Positions 52,126-61,400 of a stretch of 64,000 nucleotides of DNA are shown piece after piece. Numbering within the stretch: the first letter of the stretch is position 1; each line of letters begins with the position of its first letter. This DNA is from Paenibacillus lignilyticus (GTDB lineage Bacteria; Bacillota; Bacilli; Paenibacillales; Paenibacillaceae), in assembly GCF_017942085.1 (NCBI RefSeq), contig NZ_JAGKSP010000012.1, positions 1 through 64,000 on the forward strand. Direction: 5' to 3'. The translations under genes and the position numbers were made by a program. Below the pieces are notes generated by a model, which saw only the letters and a list, made by a program, of their open reading frames with translations, was not told where the DNA came from and did no database searches.

Positions 52126-53718
52126 TTAACCTTTCGACTTATTCCACTCGTCGAATTGCTTTTGTTTCTCGGCAATGATTTTATCAACGCCGGACGCTTT
52201 CAATTTATCGAGGAATTGCGCAATATATTTGTCCGGGTCAACTGTCCCTGCATTCAAGGTGCCGAAGTATTCCTTGTAGACGTTCACACATGCGGCTACT
52301 TCGCTCTTCACGCTATCGCTGTTGAAGGTGAAACCAAGCGCGATGGAAGGCTTCGCCGAATCGTTGAACGTTTTGAACATGTCCCACTTCTTCGGATTCT
52401 CCGTATCGAACAGGAAGTTGAGGAATTGATTGCCGATTTGCCAGTTCGTACCCGGGCTGTAGGTGGAAGTCGCAGCATCCACGCCGTCCGGATACTTGAT
52501 GACATCGTTCGCGCCTTCGACCTTCACATAGTGCTTGCCTTCGATGCCGTAGTTGATCAAATTGTTAAGCGTTTTGTCGGTATGCAGCAAGTTGATCAGC
52601 ATCATGGCGCGCTCCGGGTTCTTCGAAGTACGGGAGATCGCGAGCATCGATCCGGTTGTGTCGCCTGTCGTCGTTGTCGGCTCCGTCAGTTCCACTTGTA
52701 CAAGCGGAACACCGACCGAACGCATGACTTCTTCTGCTGCTCCCGGCTTCAGCGAAGCCGTATAGCTGAACACTTTGCCCGCTTTCATCAACTCGTCCGG
52801 TTTAACCTTCGTCGTTGCGGCGTCTTTGTTGATATAGCCTGCTTGATACCATTTGCGGCTAAGCGCGGCTGCATCCTTGAATTCCGGTGTTGACGGTTCA
52901 TTCAATATCGTCGTTTCCGTGCCGATCTTGTGCAAGACGCCGGGAACCGAATTGTCGCCCAAGGTGTCGAAATTCAGATTCGTCAGCAAGCCGCTGTCGC
53001 TCGATACGTAAAATGGCGTCATATCGGCTTCTTTCTCTTTGACCGTCTTCAGCATCGGTTCCAAATCAGCGGTCGTATGGATGGTGCTCAAATCAAAGCC
53101 GTATTTCTCAACGATGTCTTTACGCAGCAGCAAACCGCGTGTCGCCGCCAGCTCCTTGTTCGTCGGGATGCCGTAATTGCGGCCGTTTACCTTCGAACCG
53201 CTCAGGAACGCCGGATTCATGACCGCTTTCATATCTTTTCCATACTCATCGATGAGATCGGTTAGATCCAGAAATGCGCCTTTACCGACATTTACGGTGA
53301 ATCCGTTCCAAGCAGCAGTGAAAATAATATCAGCCGGCTGAGAGGACGAAATCATCAGGTTGATTTTGCTGTCCCAGCTGCCCCAATCGATTGGCATCAA
53401 ATCCAGCTTGGCATTGATCTTGTCTTTCAAATACTCATTAACCGCCGCTTCCACTTCTTGCTCATCTTTCTGAGGGGAGCCCGGATAATAAAGCGTCAAA
53501 TCCGCTTCTTCCAGCTTAGGCGCAGCAGGTTCATTCGTCTTGGTTTCGTTGTCGGTTGCTGCTGTCGTATTCGCTGCGTTCGCTTGCTTAGTCGTATCCC
53601 CGTTCGCGTTACTGCTGTTGCTGACATTGTTGCCATTGCTGCCGCAGCCCGTCAATACCAGACCAAGCGCACAAGTTAACGCGACTGCTGAATAGCTCTT
53701 TCTTTTTCTCGAAATCAT
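52126..53718 (-). CDS. Extracellular solute-binding lipoprotein (LplA/YtcQ type)
   Basis: This 530-residue binding protein has a lipoprotein signal (LVLTGCGSN), a polar linker to about 70 and a type-B fold (DLTLYYPGSPQKDEQEVEAA), ending in a DUF3502-like segment (SGVDKIIAEKQKQFDEW). It is the last gene of the third Lpl-type importer. It belongs to the same family as the protein at 40612 but is clearly divergent from it, so a different ligand is likely. Confidence 0.92.
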   Translation of the reverse strand: MISRKRKSYSAVALTCALGLVLTGCGSNGNNVSNSSNANGDTTKQANAANTTAATDNETKTNEPAAPKLEEADLTLYYPGSPQKDEQEVEAAVNEYLKDKINAKLDLMPIDWGSWDSKINLMISSSQPADIIFTAAWNGFTVNVGKGAFLDLTDLIDEYGKDMKAVMNPAFLSGSKVNGRNYGIPTNKELAATRGLLLRKDIVEKYGFDLSTIHTTADLEPMLKTVKEKEADMTPFYVSSDSGLLTNLNFDTLGDNSVPGVLHKIGTETTILNEPSTPEFKDAAALSRKWYQAGYINKDAATTKVKPDELMKAGKVFSYTASLKPGAAEEVMRSVGVPLVQVELTEPTTTTGDTTGSMLAISRTSKNPERAMMLINLLHTDKTLNNLINYGIEGKHYVKVEGANDVIKYPDGVDAATSTYSPGTNWQIGNQFLNFLFDTENPKKWDMFKTFNDSAKPSIALGFTFNSDSVKSEVAACVNVYKEYFGTLNAGTVDPDKYIAQFLDKLKASGVDKIIAEKQKQFDEWNKSKG

Positions 53719-53796
53719 TCGTTTACCCTCCCAAGTGGATGACTATGAATCTATGCTAACCGGACAAACCAATATCAGTAGTATAGCTTGCCGGAA

Positions 53797-54717
53797 TCAG
53801 CCTTTGACAGCCCCGATCGTGAGGCCTTTTACAAAATAACTCTGAAAGAACGGATAAGCGAGAATAATAGGCCCGATGCCGATAACCGCCATCGCCATTC
53901 GGATGGCCTCGCTCGGCAGATGAAGCGTACCCCCTCCGCGAGTGAGCGCTTCTGACGCTTGCACATTTGAGGTGAGATACTGGATGTTCAGCATCGTCTT
54001 GTACATGAGATACTGCACGCTGACGGTTGCGTTATCGCTGATAAAGATTAAGCTGAGAAACCAGTCGTTCCAGTACATCAGCGTATTGAATAAAGCAATT
54101 GTCGCGATGACCGGCAGGGATAAAGGAAGGACGATGCTGTAGAAAATTTTGAACTCGCCCGCTCCGTCAATCGTCGCTGCTTCCAGCAATGCACCGGGAA
54201 TCGTGGTCTGGAAGAACGTTCGCATGATGAGTATATTGAATGGCTGCACGAGCATCGGCACGATCAGCGCCCAGATCGAGTCACCCAGGTGGAGATATTT
54301 GACGTAAACGAGATACCAGGGTACAAGTCCCCCGTTGAACAGCATCGTGAAGAAGATAAAGAACGTGAAGCTGTTTCGGTACGGCAGTTCTTTGCGCGAT
54401 ATCGGGTAAGCGAAGGCTGCCGTGAGCAGTAAGCTCAGCATCGTGCCGACGATCGTAACGAACAAGGAGATGCCGTACGAACGTACGATTTGCGCGGAAT
54501 CCTCGAACAGCAGCTGATATGCCATGGTACTGTATACTTTGGGGAACAGCTGGTAGCCGTCTTTCAGAATGGACATTTCGTCTGTGAACGAAACGGCGAT
54601 AATGAGTACCAGCGGGAATACGCATGCGATGGTGTAGAGCCAGAACACGGCGCCGATCAAATAATTGGAGCGCTTCGAGATGGCGTTAGGCGAATGTGGA
54701 ACCCGAGCTGCTTTCAT
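53797..54717 (-). CDS. Carbohydrate ABC transporter permease (LplC/YtcP type)
   Basis: This 306-residue protein has six helices, an EAA loop (ALLEAATIDGAGEFKIFYSI) and the LplC-like end QSYFVKGLTIGAVKG. AAGGAGG precedes the chosen start at 54717; the frame is open 26 codons further but overlaps the upstream permease gene. It pairs with that permease. Confidence 0.93.
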   Translation of the reverse strand: MKAARVPHSPNAISKRSNYLIGAVFWLYTIACVFPLVLIIAVSFTDEMSILKDGYQLFPKVYSTMAYQLLFEDSAQIVRSYGISLFVTIVGTMLSLLLTAAFAYPISRKELPYRNSFTFFIFFTMLFNGGLVPWYLVYVKYLHLGDSIWALIVPMLVQPFNILIMRTFFQTTIPGALLEAATIDGAGEFKIFYSIVLPLSLPVIATIALFNTLMYWNDWFLSLIFISDNATVSVQYLMYKTMLNIQYLTSNVQASEALTRGGGTLHLPSEAIRMAMAVIGIGPIILAYPFFQSYFVKGLTIGAVKG

Positions 54718-54730
54718 CGTGAGAGCCTCC

Positions 54731-55711
54731 TTAGAAAAGCGCGTTGTCGCGGTTGATTTTTTTGACGATGAAGTTGGACGCGAATACGAGTACAAGTCCG
54801 ATCGCGGATTGGTACAAGCCCGCTGCCGAAGACATTCCGATGTCGCCCATGACCATGAACGATCGGTAAACGTAAGTATCGATCACGTTCGTCGTTGGAT
54901 ACAGCGCCCCCGTGTCGAGCGTGACTTGGAAGAACAGACCGAAATCGGCGTAGAAGATACGGCCGATCTGCAGCAAGGTCATGATAACCATGACCGGCAT
55001 CAGCAGCGGAAGGGTTATGCTGGTCATCTGCTTCCACTTGCTCGCGCCGTCGATCAGCGCCGCTTCGTAATATTCCTCTTCTATGCCGACAATGGCGGCC
55101 AAGTACACCACCGAGAAATAACCGACATTCTTCCAAGCGTTAATGATGGGCAGCAGAATCGGCCACGCTTCCGGCTTGGCGTACCAGGAGATCGGATCCA
55201 GGCCAAGCGACTTCAGCAGCACATTGTTGATGAAACCATGCTCTTCGCCCAGCATTGCGAACACGAGATAACTGATTACGACCGCTGACAGAAAATAAGG
55301 CAGGAACATCGCGCTTTGGAAAAACTTCGCCAGCACCCTGCTGCGCATTTCGTTCAGCATCAGTGCAAAAGCCACGGCAAGCACCAAGTTCGTCGCGATA
55401 AACACGATGTTGTATAACATGGTGTTGCGCGTAATATTCCAAGCATCCGTCGTGGCAAACAGAAACTTGAAATTCTCGAAGCCGATCCACGGACTACCCA
55501 GTATCCCCTGCTCGTAGTTAATCTTCTTGAAGGCGATGAGGATGCCGAACATCGGCAAGTAGTTATTGATGATGACGAGCGCAATCGTCGGAAGCATCAT
55601 CAAGTAGAGCATGCGGAAGCGGATAATGCTCCGAAATCGGCTAGGTCTGGTCAGCTTTCCTTCAACCTTGGCAACTGCACCGGCGTTTAGCTTCGCGGGT
55701 ATTGTTTTCAT
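54731..55711 (-). CDS. Carbohydrate ABC transporter permease (LplB/YteP type)
   Basis: This 326-residue protein has six helices, the LplB-type N-terminus (MLPTIALVIINNYLPMFGIL, then AFKKINYEQGILGSPW) and an EAA loop (EYYEAALIDGASKWKQMTSI). It heads the third importer operon. No regulator is adjacent, so induction must come from a distant system or from the two-component genes elsewhere in the window. Confidence 0.93.
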   Translation of the reverse strand: MKTIPAKLNAGAVAKVEGKLTRPSRFRSIIRFRMLYLMMLPTIALVIINNYLPMFGILIAFKKINYEQGILGSPWIGFENFKFLFATTDAWNITRNTMLYNIVFIATNLVLAVAFALMLNEMRSRVLAKFFQSAMFLPYFLSAVVISYLVFAMLGEEHGFINNVLLKSLGLDPISWYAKPEAWPILLPIINAWKNVGYFSVVYLAAIVGIEEEYYEAALIDGASKWKQMTSITLPLLMPVMVIMTLLQIGRIFYADFGLFFQVTLDTGALYPTTNVIDTYVYRSFMVMGDIGMSSAAGLYQSAIGLVLVFASNFIVKKINRDNALF

Positions 55712-55877
55712 CTTTCATGCCTCACTTTCTCTCTTTCTCTATGGTGCTGCTCACTCTCTCCGTTTCTATCTGAATTATAGAAGAGCGGCACTGCCCCCCT
55801 CTACGCATGGGCGTGACATGATGAACGTTTTGGTTACACTGCGATGCGGTTTGAAGGCTAGGCGCTCCAACTGAGCG

Positions 55878-56015
55878 CCATCGCCTCTGCCTCTGCCTCT
55901 GACACTACACCTCTGCCCGCCCCCACCTCTACCTCTATCTTCGACACCACACCTCTACCCTACCCTCTGCCTCTGCCCCGCCTCTGCCCCGCCCCCCACC
56001 ACTGCCTCTCCCCGT
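55878..56015. repeat. CCTCTGCC low-complexity tract
   Basis: About 140 bp are built from CCTCTGCC, CCTCTGAC and CACCTCTACC units in irregular order. No gene is evident. It sits before the AAATGTTGC array in the 657-bp gap upstream of the third transporter operon. Confidence 0.75.
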
Positions 56016-56031
56016 TCAATAGACAAGCAAT

Positions 56032-56218
56032 AAATGTTGCTGATCATGCAACATTTCCCCCTCAAAATCGTCTGCTGCTTCTAAATGTTGCGCGATATGC
56101 AACATTTGGGAGCGGATTGGCGCCAATAAGTCATGCATAGGAAAATGCTGCATAATCGGCATCATTTTCTCTCCAGCAGCTCATTTCCCCAAGAAATGCT
56201 GCATAAATGGCAACATTT
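56032..56218. repeat. Four-block inverted array (AAATGTTGC family)
   Basis: Palindromic 25-bp blocks AAATGTTGC-n7-GCAACATTT occur at 56032-56056 and 56083-56107, and related inverse-biased blocks AAATGCTGC-n7-GCAACATTT at 56143-56167 and 56194-56218. Centre spacings are 51, 60 and 51 bp. Confidence 0.88.
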
Positions 56219-56231
56219 CTAATACCGATGT

Positions 56232-56282
56232 GAAAAAAACTGCCTCAAAAGTCGCATGACGCGCTTTCGAGGCAGCTTTTGC
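56232..56282 (-). terminator. Terminator of the GH39-like gene
   Basis: AACTGCCTC near 56240-56248 pairs with GAGGCAGCTT near 56268-56277 with inner GCGC/GCGCGC pairing; on the minus strand a run of seven U follows. Confidence 0.75.
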
Positions 56283-56368
56283 ACAGCAATTCAGCTTTTA
56301 ATCAGCATCATTCGGCGCTACATGGCGCTACTCGGCCTTATCCACCGATACTCAGCCTCCCGCCGTCA

Positions 56369-58378
56369 TCAAGGAAGCGTTCCGTTCGTGATGACGATAT
56401 CGTCGACATAGCCGCGATATTGTCCCGAATCGGCAGCACGGTCGTAGTTCAAGATGATCCGGTCAATCGTCTTGCCGGATAAGACCGTACCAATGTTGGA
56501 CTTAATATTCGTCCATGTGTTCAGTGCGATTGCACCGCCATGACCCGCATTCGGATGCATGCTGAACCCGTTATAATCGACGGCTCCGCTGTCACGAAGC
56601 GTTGTGCCGTCGGTCATGATCAAGTCAACCGCAACGTACCGAGCTCGATCCACTTGCGGGTATAACCAGTAGCCGAGCTTCGTGGATGCCGTTATCGGGA
56701 TATTCACGTCGAATACCTTGCACTTCGCATAGGATTGCGAAGTGCTGTTGTCCGTGCCTGAGAACATCAGCGCAGCCGTACCCGCATGCGGAGACTCCAG
56801 ACGCGGCGAGCACTCCGGATTCGTGCCCGCGGTATAACCGGTAACGTTCATGCTGCCGTCTAACGTATCGAGCCAAGTTGGCGCCGTATCGGCACTTTCA
56901 AACCCGCTCGTAAACAACGTTGAACCGCCGCCACCGCTTCCCGGCGTGACTTCGAAAGCGACGGCTGTCATCGGGGCGATGGAATACGTGAACTGGCTGC
57001 CGGAATACGCTTGAGACATGCTGGAGGTCGGATTCGTTGCCGCATCCAGCTTCCACACGTTTACGGTACCGGAAGCAGAAGAAATATTTTGCAATTGCAC
57101 CGCTGCATCATAAGTCACGCTCGCATCTTTGTTAACCGCAATGACATAGGTTTTGCCTGTTGCCGTGTCTTTGGAAGCGACAAACTCGAGATTGGTCGTA
57201 CCACCCGAAGCGGTCAGCTTCTGGTTGCCGAAATGATTGCCGAACAGGTGGTACGCATAGTAAGGCTTATAAGGACTATAGGAAGTATTATCCAGCAAAC
57301 CGAGCAAGTTCGTGCCTGTCTCCGCCAGATTGTAGGACATGAACATATCCGCGTTGCCTTTCATCGCATTCAAGATGGCACTCGCCGAAAAGATGGCATT
57401 AAACTGATTGTGGTACTTCGCGTTATAAGTGCTGCCGCCGTCTTGATGGCTCATGTTATATTCGGTAATTGCCGCTCCGTACAGCTTGCCGGATGGCCCT
57501 TTGAAGATGTCTCCGGCACCGCCCGCCTTAACCGTCGCCACGTTATCCTGATAGTGCGGCTTCGTCCATGCAAGGCGCGTGGCATCGGAATTCGTCGGAT
57601 CCGGGCCATAGTCATGCCAGCTTAAAATATCAATTTGGCTCTCTAGTTGTTTGGCCGCATACGATACATACCCGGTTGAGCTTAGATCCGACCAAGCATC
57701 CGCCGGTCCGATCAGCTTAATCGTGGAATCCTGCGCTTTCATGGCATTACCGACCGTCTGAGCAAACGTTTTGTAATTGGCTTGGCTCGAGAATTTGCCG
57801 TCTCCTTCGATGGTAGGCTCGTTCCAAAGCTCCCAATAACGGATAGTCTTGGAGGCCCCTAACACATGGTCCGTGTTATATCGCTTCACTACGCCTTTCA
57901 TGAAATTGGCATATTCCGTCCAGTTGGCTGACGTAATCGTGCCGCTTGCATCCCGCGTATTCGGGACGCCTGCAGGGAAACCCGCGATGACAAAGAGCGG
58001 CTCTGCTCCGGCATCATAGATCGTATTCAGAATCGCATCCATGTCCGTTAGGGCAAAATTACCGGCAGACGGATAGGGGTCTCTCCCGTTATACAGCATG
58101 TTCTGAATCGGATTCACGCGCACAAGCTTAATCTTCGCATCGCTGATTCTTGTCTTCAGTGCCGTGTTACCCGCCCACCAAGCATACTTGTCCGGTGCCC
58201 CGACGCCCCACGCAAATGGATTGACGCTCCCTGCATTGGAAGCCGTATCCACTGTAATTGTCGTTGCCGTCCCTGCGAAGCTGACACCTGCGGGAAACAA
58301 CGTCGCCAGCGCCACTGCTGCCGTAATGCCTAATTTCAACCCTGCTTTCACCCAACTTCTCTGCCTTGTGTTCTTCAC
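56369..58378 (-). CDS. Secreted GH39-like glycoside hydrolase with C-terminal sandwich module
   Basis: This 669-residue protein has a signal peptide ending VSFAG, a clan GH-A TIM barrel with acid/base Glu187 in YWELWNEP and nucleophile Glu306 in AITEYNMSH, a beta-sandwich accessory domain to about residue 480, a Gly-rich linker and a C-terminal beta-sandwich of about 185 residues. GH39/GH51-type enzymes cleave xylosides, arabinosides or related sugars from plant polymers. The C-terminal module is clearly homologous to the N-terminal module of the beta-helix enzyme at 37770. The GTG at 58378 with AGGTG upstream is preferred over a TTG at 58399. Confidence 0.85.
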   Translation of the reverse strand: MKNTRQRSWVKAGLKLGITAAVALATLFPAGVSFAGTATTITVDTASNAGSVNPFAWGVGAPDKYAWWAGNTALKTRISDAKIKLVRVNPIQNMLYNGRDPYPSAGNFALTDMDAILNTIYDAGAEPLFVIAGFPAGVPNTRDASGTITSANWTEYANFMKGVVKRYNTDHVLGASKTIRYWELWNEPTIEGDGKFSSQANYKTFAQTVGNAMKAQDSTIKLIGPADAWSDLSSTGYVSYAAKQLESQIDILSWHDYGPDPTNSDATRLAWTKPHYQDNVATVKAGGAGDIFKGPSGKLYGAAITEYNMSHQDGGSTYNAKYHNQFNAIFSASAILNAMKGNADMFMSYNLAETGTNLLGLLDNTSYSPYKPYYAYHLFGNHFGNQKLTASGGTTNLEFVASKDTATGKTYVIAVNKDASVTYDAAVQLQNISSASGTVNVWKLDAATNPTSSMSQAYSGSQFTYSIAPMTAVAFEVTPGSGGGGSTLFTSGFESADTAPTWLDTLDGSMNVTGYTAGTNPECSPRLESPHAGTAALMFSGTDNSTSQSYAKCKVFDVNIPITASTKLGYWLYPQVDRARYVAVDLIMTDGTTLRDSGAVDYNGFSMHPNAGHGGAIALNTWTNIKSNIGTVLSGKTIDRIILNYDRAADSGQYRGYVDDIVITNGTLP

Positions 58379-58413
58379 TAATTCACCTGCTCTCTTCAAT
58401 TTATGCAGCTATA

Positions 58414-58463
58414 AGAAGAGGAGGACGCCGCTGAAGTTGCAAGCTCCCGAACATCCTCCTCGT
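58414..58463 (-). terminator. Terminator of the large multidomain hydrolase gene
   Basis: GAGGAGGA at 58418-58425 pairs with TCCTCCTC at 58454-58461, followed on the minus strand by TTCTT. The loop is long, so termination may be partial and allow reading into the GH39-like gene. Confidence 0.55.
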
Positions 58464-58472
58464 ACTGCCAAA

Positions 58473-61400
58473 CTAATTCATGAGCCAGAGCGTACCGAAT
58501 TGCGACGCATTCTTGGCGTCTCCCACGCCAGATGACCATTCGATATACCCTTCACGGCCGCTGCCATCGTTGTCGTTGACGAGGAAGGAGAAGCCTGCAG
58601 CCTTCAGAGCCGCTCCGGCGCCGAAACCATCGAGCTCGGCAAACGGAATGCTCAGCTCGTAGAGCGTTGTGCCATTCGCTTCATCCCGAATGACGGCGAT
58701 TTCCCCATTCTCCATCAACCCGGCTTTGGCGAAGCCCATCCCCTTGAATAGCTGCGGGGCTGCCCCGTCCGGTTTACCGATCTGAATCTCGTATACCTGC
58801 GCACCGTATCCGGCACCTGCCGAGTTCGTTGCGTCGAATGCCAGCTGAAGCGAATCGCCCTGCCACATCGCTCCTCCGGATTGCGGCTGGAAAGCCTTCT
58901 CATCCTTCACCGTTGCGAGCACGTACAGCTTAGACGCGTCCCACATCAGCTTCACGTTCGCCGAAACATCGTTTACTTGCCAGCTCGGGCGGTAATTCGC
59001 GCTCACCTGTGTCTGCTCGTTAGCGATTGCGGAAGCTGCAGATTGCCAGCTTTCATCCACAAGTCCGTCGATAACTGGAGCCTGCGCCGCATGAGAGGCT
59101 GTCGCTACATGCAGCTTCTGTACGAAAGGTATCGTTTCTCCGCCTGCAGTTACGCTCCCCGCAATGGATAGCGAACTCATCGCTTTCGTGCCGCTTAGCG
59201 GGGCGAGCGAATAAGGCAGAGATACGGACGCGCCCGGCGCAATTTCGAATGACGTCTGTCCCAACGTCAGCTGCCAGCCTGCCGGAGCAGGCAATGCCAC
59301 TGTGCCGGACACAAGCAGGCTCGTCGTATTCGTGAGTTGAATGACCTTCTTATCGACTTGAACCGCTAATTTAGGAACGACGTCCAGCGCAGCGTCTTTG
59401 GCGGCTAATGCCGGCTTGGAGCCAAGCGGTTGTATCGTCGCTTTAACCGTGCCAAGCTCAGCAGTTGCCGGCGGCTTCAATTTGAAGGTGATCGTCTGGC
59501 TTGCGTATGGCTTCACTTCATACTCGCGGAACATACCCTTCGCTGAGGCAAACCAGCTCTTCGGAATTCCTTTCAGCTCCAGCGTCCCTGCGATCTTGCG
59601 GCTGCTATAGTTATAGACTTCGACCGAATACGAATTATCGAAGCCGCGCGTTAGCTTCGCATTGCCAATCCGCGTATACGGGCTTTTCATTATCCAGGCT
59701 TCCGCAGGATGGACGGGCTTTCCTGCAGACAACTTCTTCGTTCTGGGGACAGCCTTGTTGACATACGACCGGAGGTCGCTCCCTTGCACGTAGATCAGCT
59801 GTGCCGACAGTGCTACCGTCACTTTCCCTTTGCTCGGTGCGACGGATGAGGCGTTGCCGTAGAAATCGTATAGCGTCACCGCTTTGGATGAAGTCAGCTG
59901 AATGGTCTTGGCGGTCGTCGACCATATCGCCATAACAGGATCTGCGCCATGGCGGTCGAATGCAAGAGCGGTTACGCCATCGCTGCCAAGCCCCGCATCG
60001 CCTGCATACGCGCGATCCGCCAACACCCGATTCATGGCAGCCACCGCCGGGTAGATCGGTTTCACGGCACCGCCGAGCCCGGAATCGGCAAGTCCGAATT
60101 GCGTATCCGTAGCGATATTGAACGAATACAGCGCGTTCTTCTGCACGCCCATCGCATCCGCGAGCAGATACCCCTTCACCGTGTAGAGCGCTTGGTTGTT
60201 CACACCTTGCTCGTCCGTTCTCCAGCCCCACTCTGTCAGCCATACCGGCTTGTTTGGCATTTTCGCTTGAACGCCTGCGATATCGTGGACGAACGCATTT
60301 CCGGCTTCCGGGTCTCCCGCTTGATACGGATGAATAACAACGGCGTCCGTGTAATTCTTCGCTCCATGAGCGATCATGTCATCCAAATAGCTGCCGCCCG
60401 TTCCCGACAAGCCGCTCATGACGACGGTTGCAGAAGGATCTGCCCGCTTGGCCGCCAAATAGCCCGCCTTCAGCAGTTCCACGTAAGCCTCAGCCGAATG
60501 CGTCGGTCTAAAGAAGCCATCCAGATTCGGCTCGTTCCAAATTTCCCAGAGATGGACGGTATCTTTGTACCGCTTGACCGTCTTATAGACAAAGTCCGCG
60601 TATTCGCCAACTGTGCGTGGCGGGTAATGTTCGGACATCTCGGTCCCCGGCGCAGCGGCACTCGCCCAAGTCGCGCTATAGGCCAGCAAGCCGATCATTT
60701 GAAGGCCGCTCTTCTTGTTCGCTGCCACGATTCGATCGTAGAGCGACCAATCGTAGTTGCCCTTTGAGGGCTCAATCGTATTCCACAGAAAATCATTGCG
60801 GACAAGCTCTGAACCCGACAGCCGGATAAGCTCGGCTTCCTGCCGGCGAAGAGCGTCACTCGCCAGATAATCGTAATGGGTGGAGAAGCCGCTCAGCGAA
60901 CGTGAATCGGACTGAGACTGCGGATGCTTGCCTGATGAGGCAGGCGGTGCAATAACTGCAAAGGCAGTCGTCATTGCAGACGTTAAACCTCCATCATCCT
61001 CCGTGACCGCTTCAAACGTGAAGTATCCGTAACGAGGCGCTGAGAATGAAGCAGTCAAGCTTACTTCTCCGCCCGCAGCAATGACGGGAATCGCGATAGT
61101 GCCGGTCAGCACCTTCGCATCAGCTGCATCCTTCACCGTGTAGTTCAGCTTTCGTGTCTGCGAGGTCGGTGAGGAACCGTTATTGTTCAGCTTCGCTTCG
61201 ATCTTAATGTTTTTGCCCTCGAATACCGATCCCGATTTCATTGCGGATAGCTTCGCTACCTTCAGCGAAGGCTCACGAACGACCGGCGGCAGCAAGCCGC
61301 CTTTATAGAACGAGAAGTTATCAAGCTCCCAATAACCGGCGCCGTTCTCTTCCGGACTAATATTGAAGCCGTTCACGAGACTCCAATCCAGCTTCCCATC

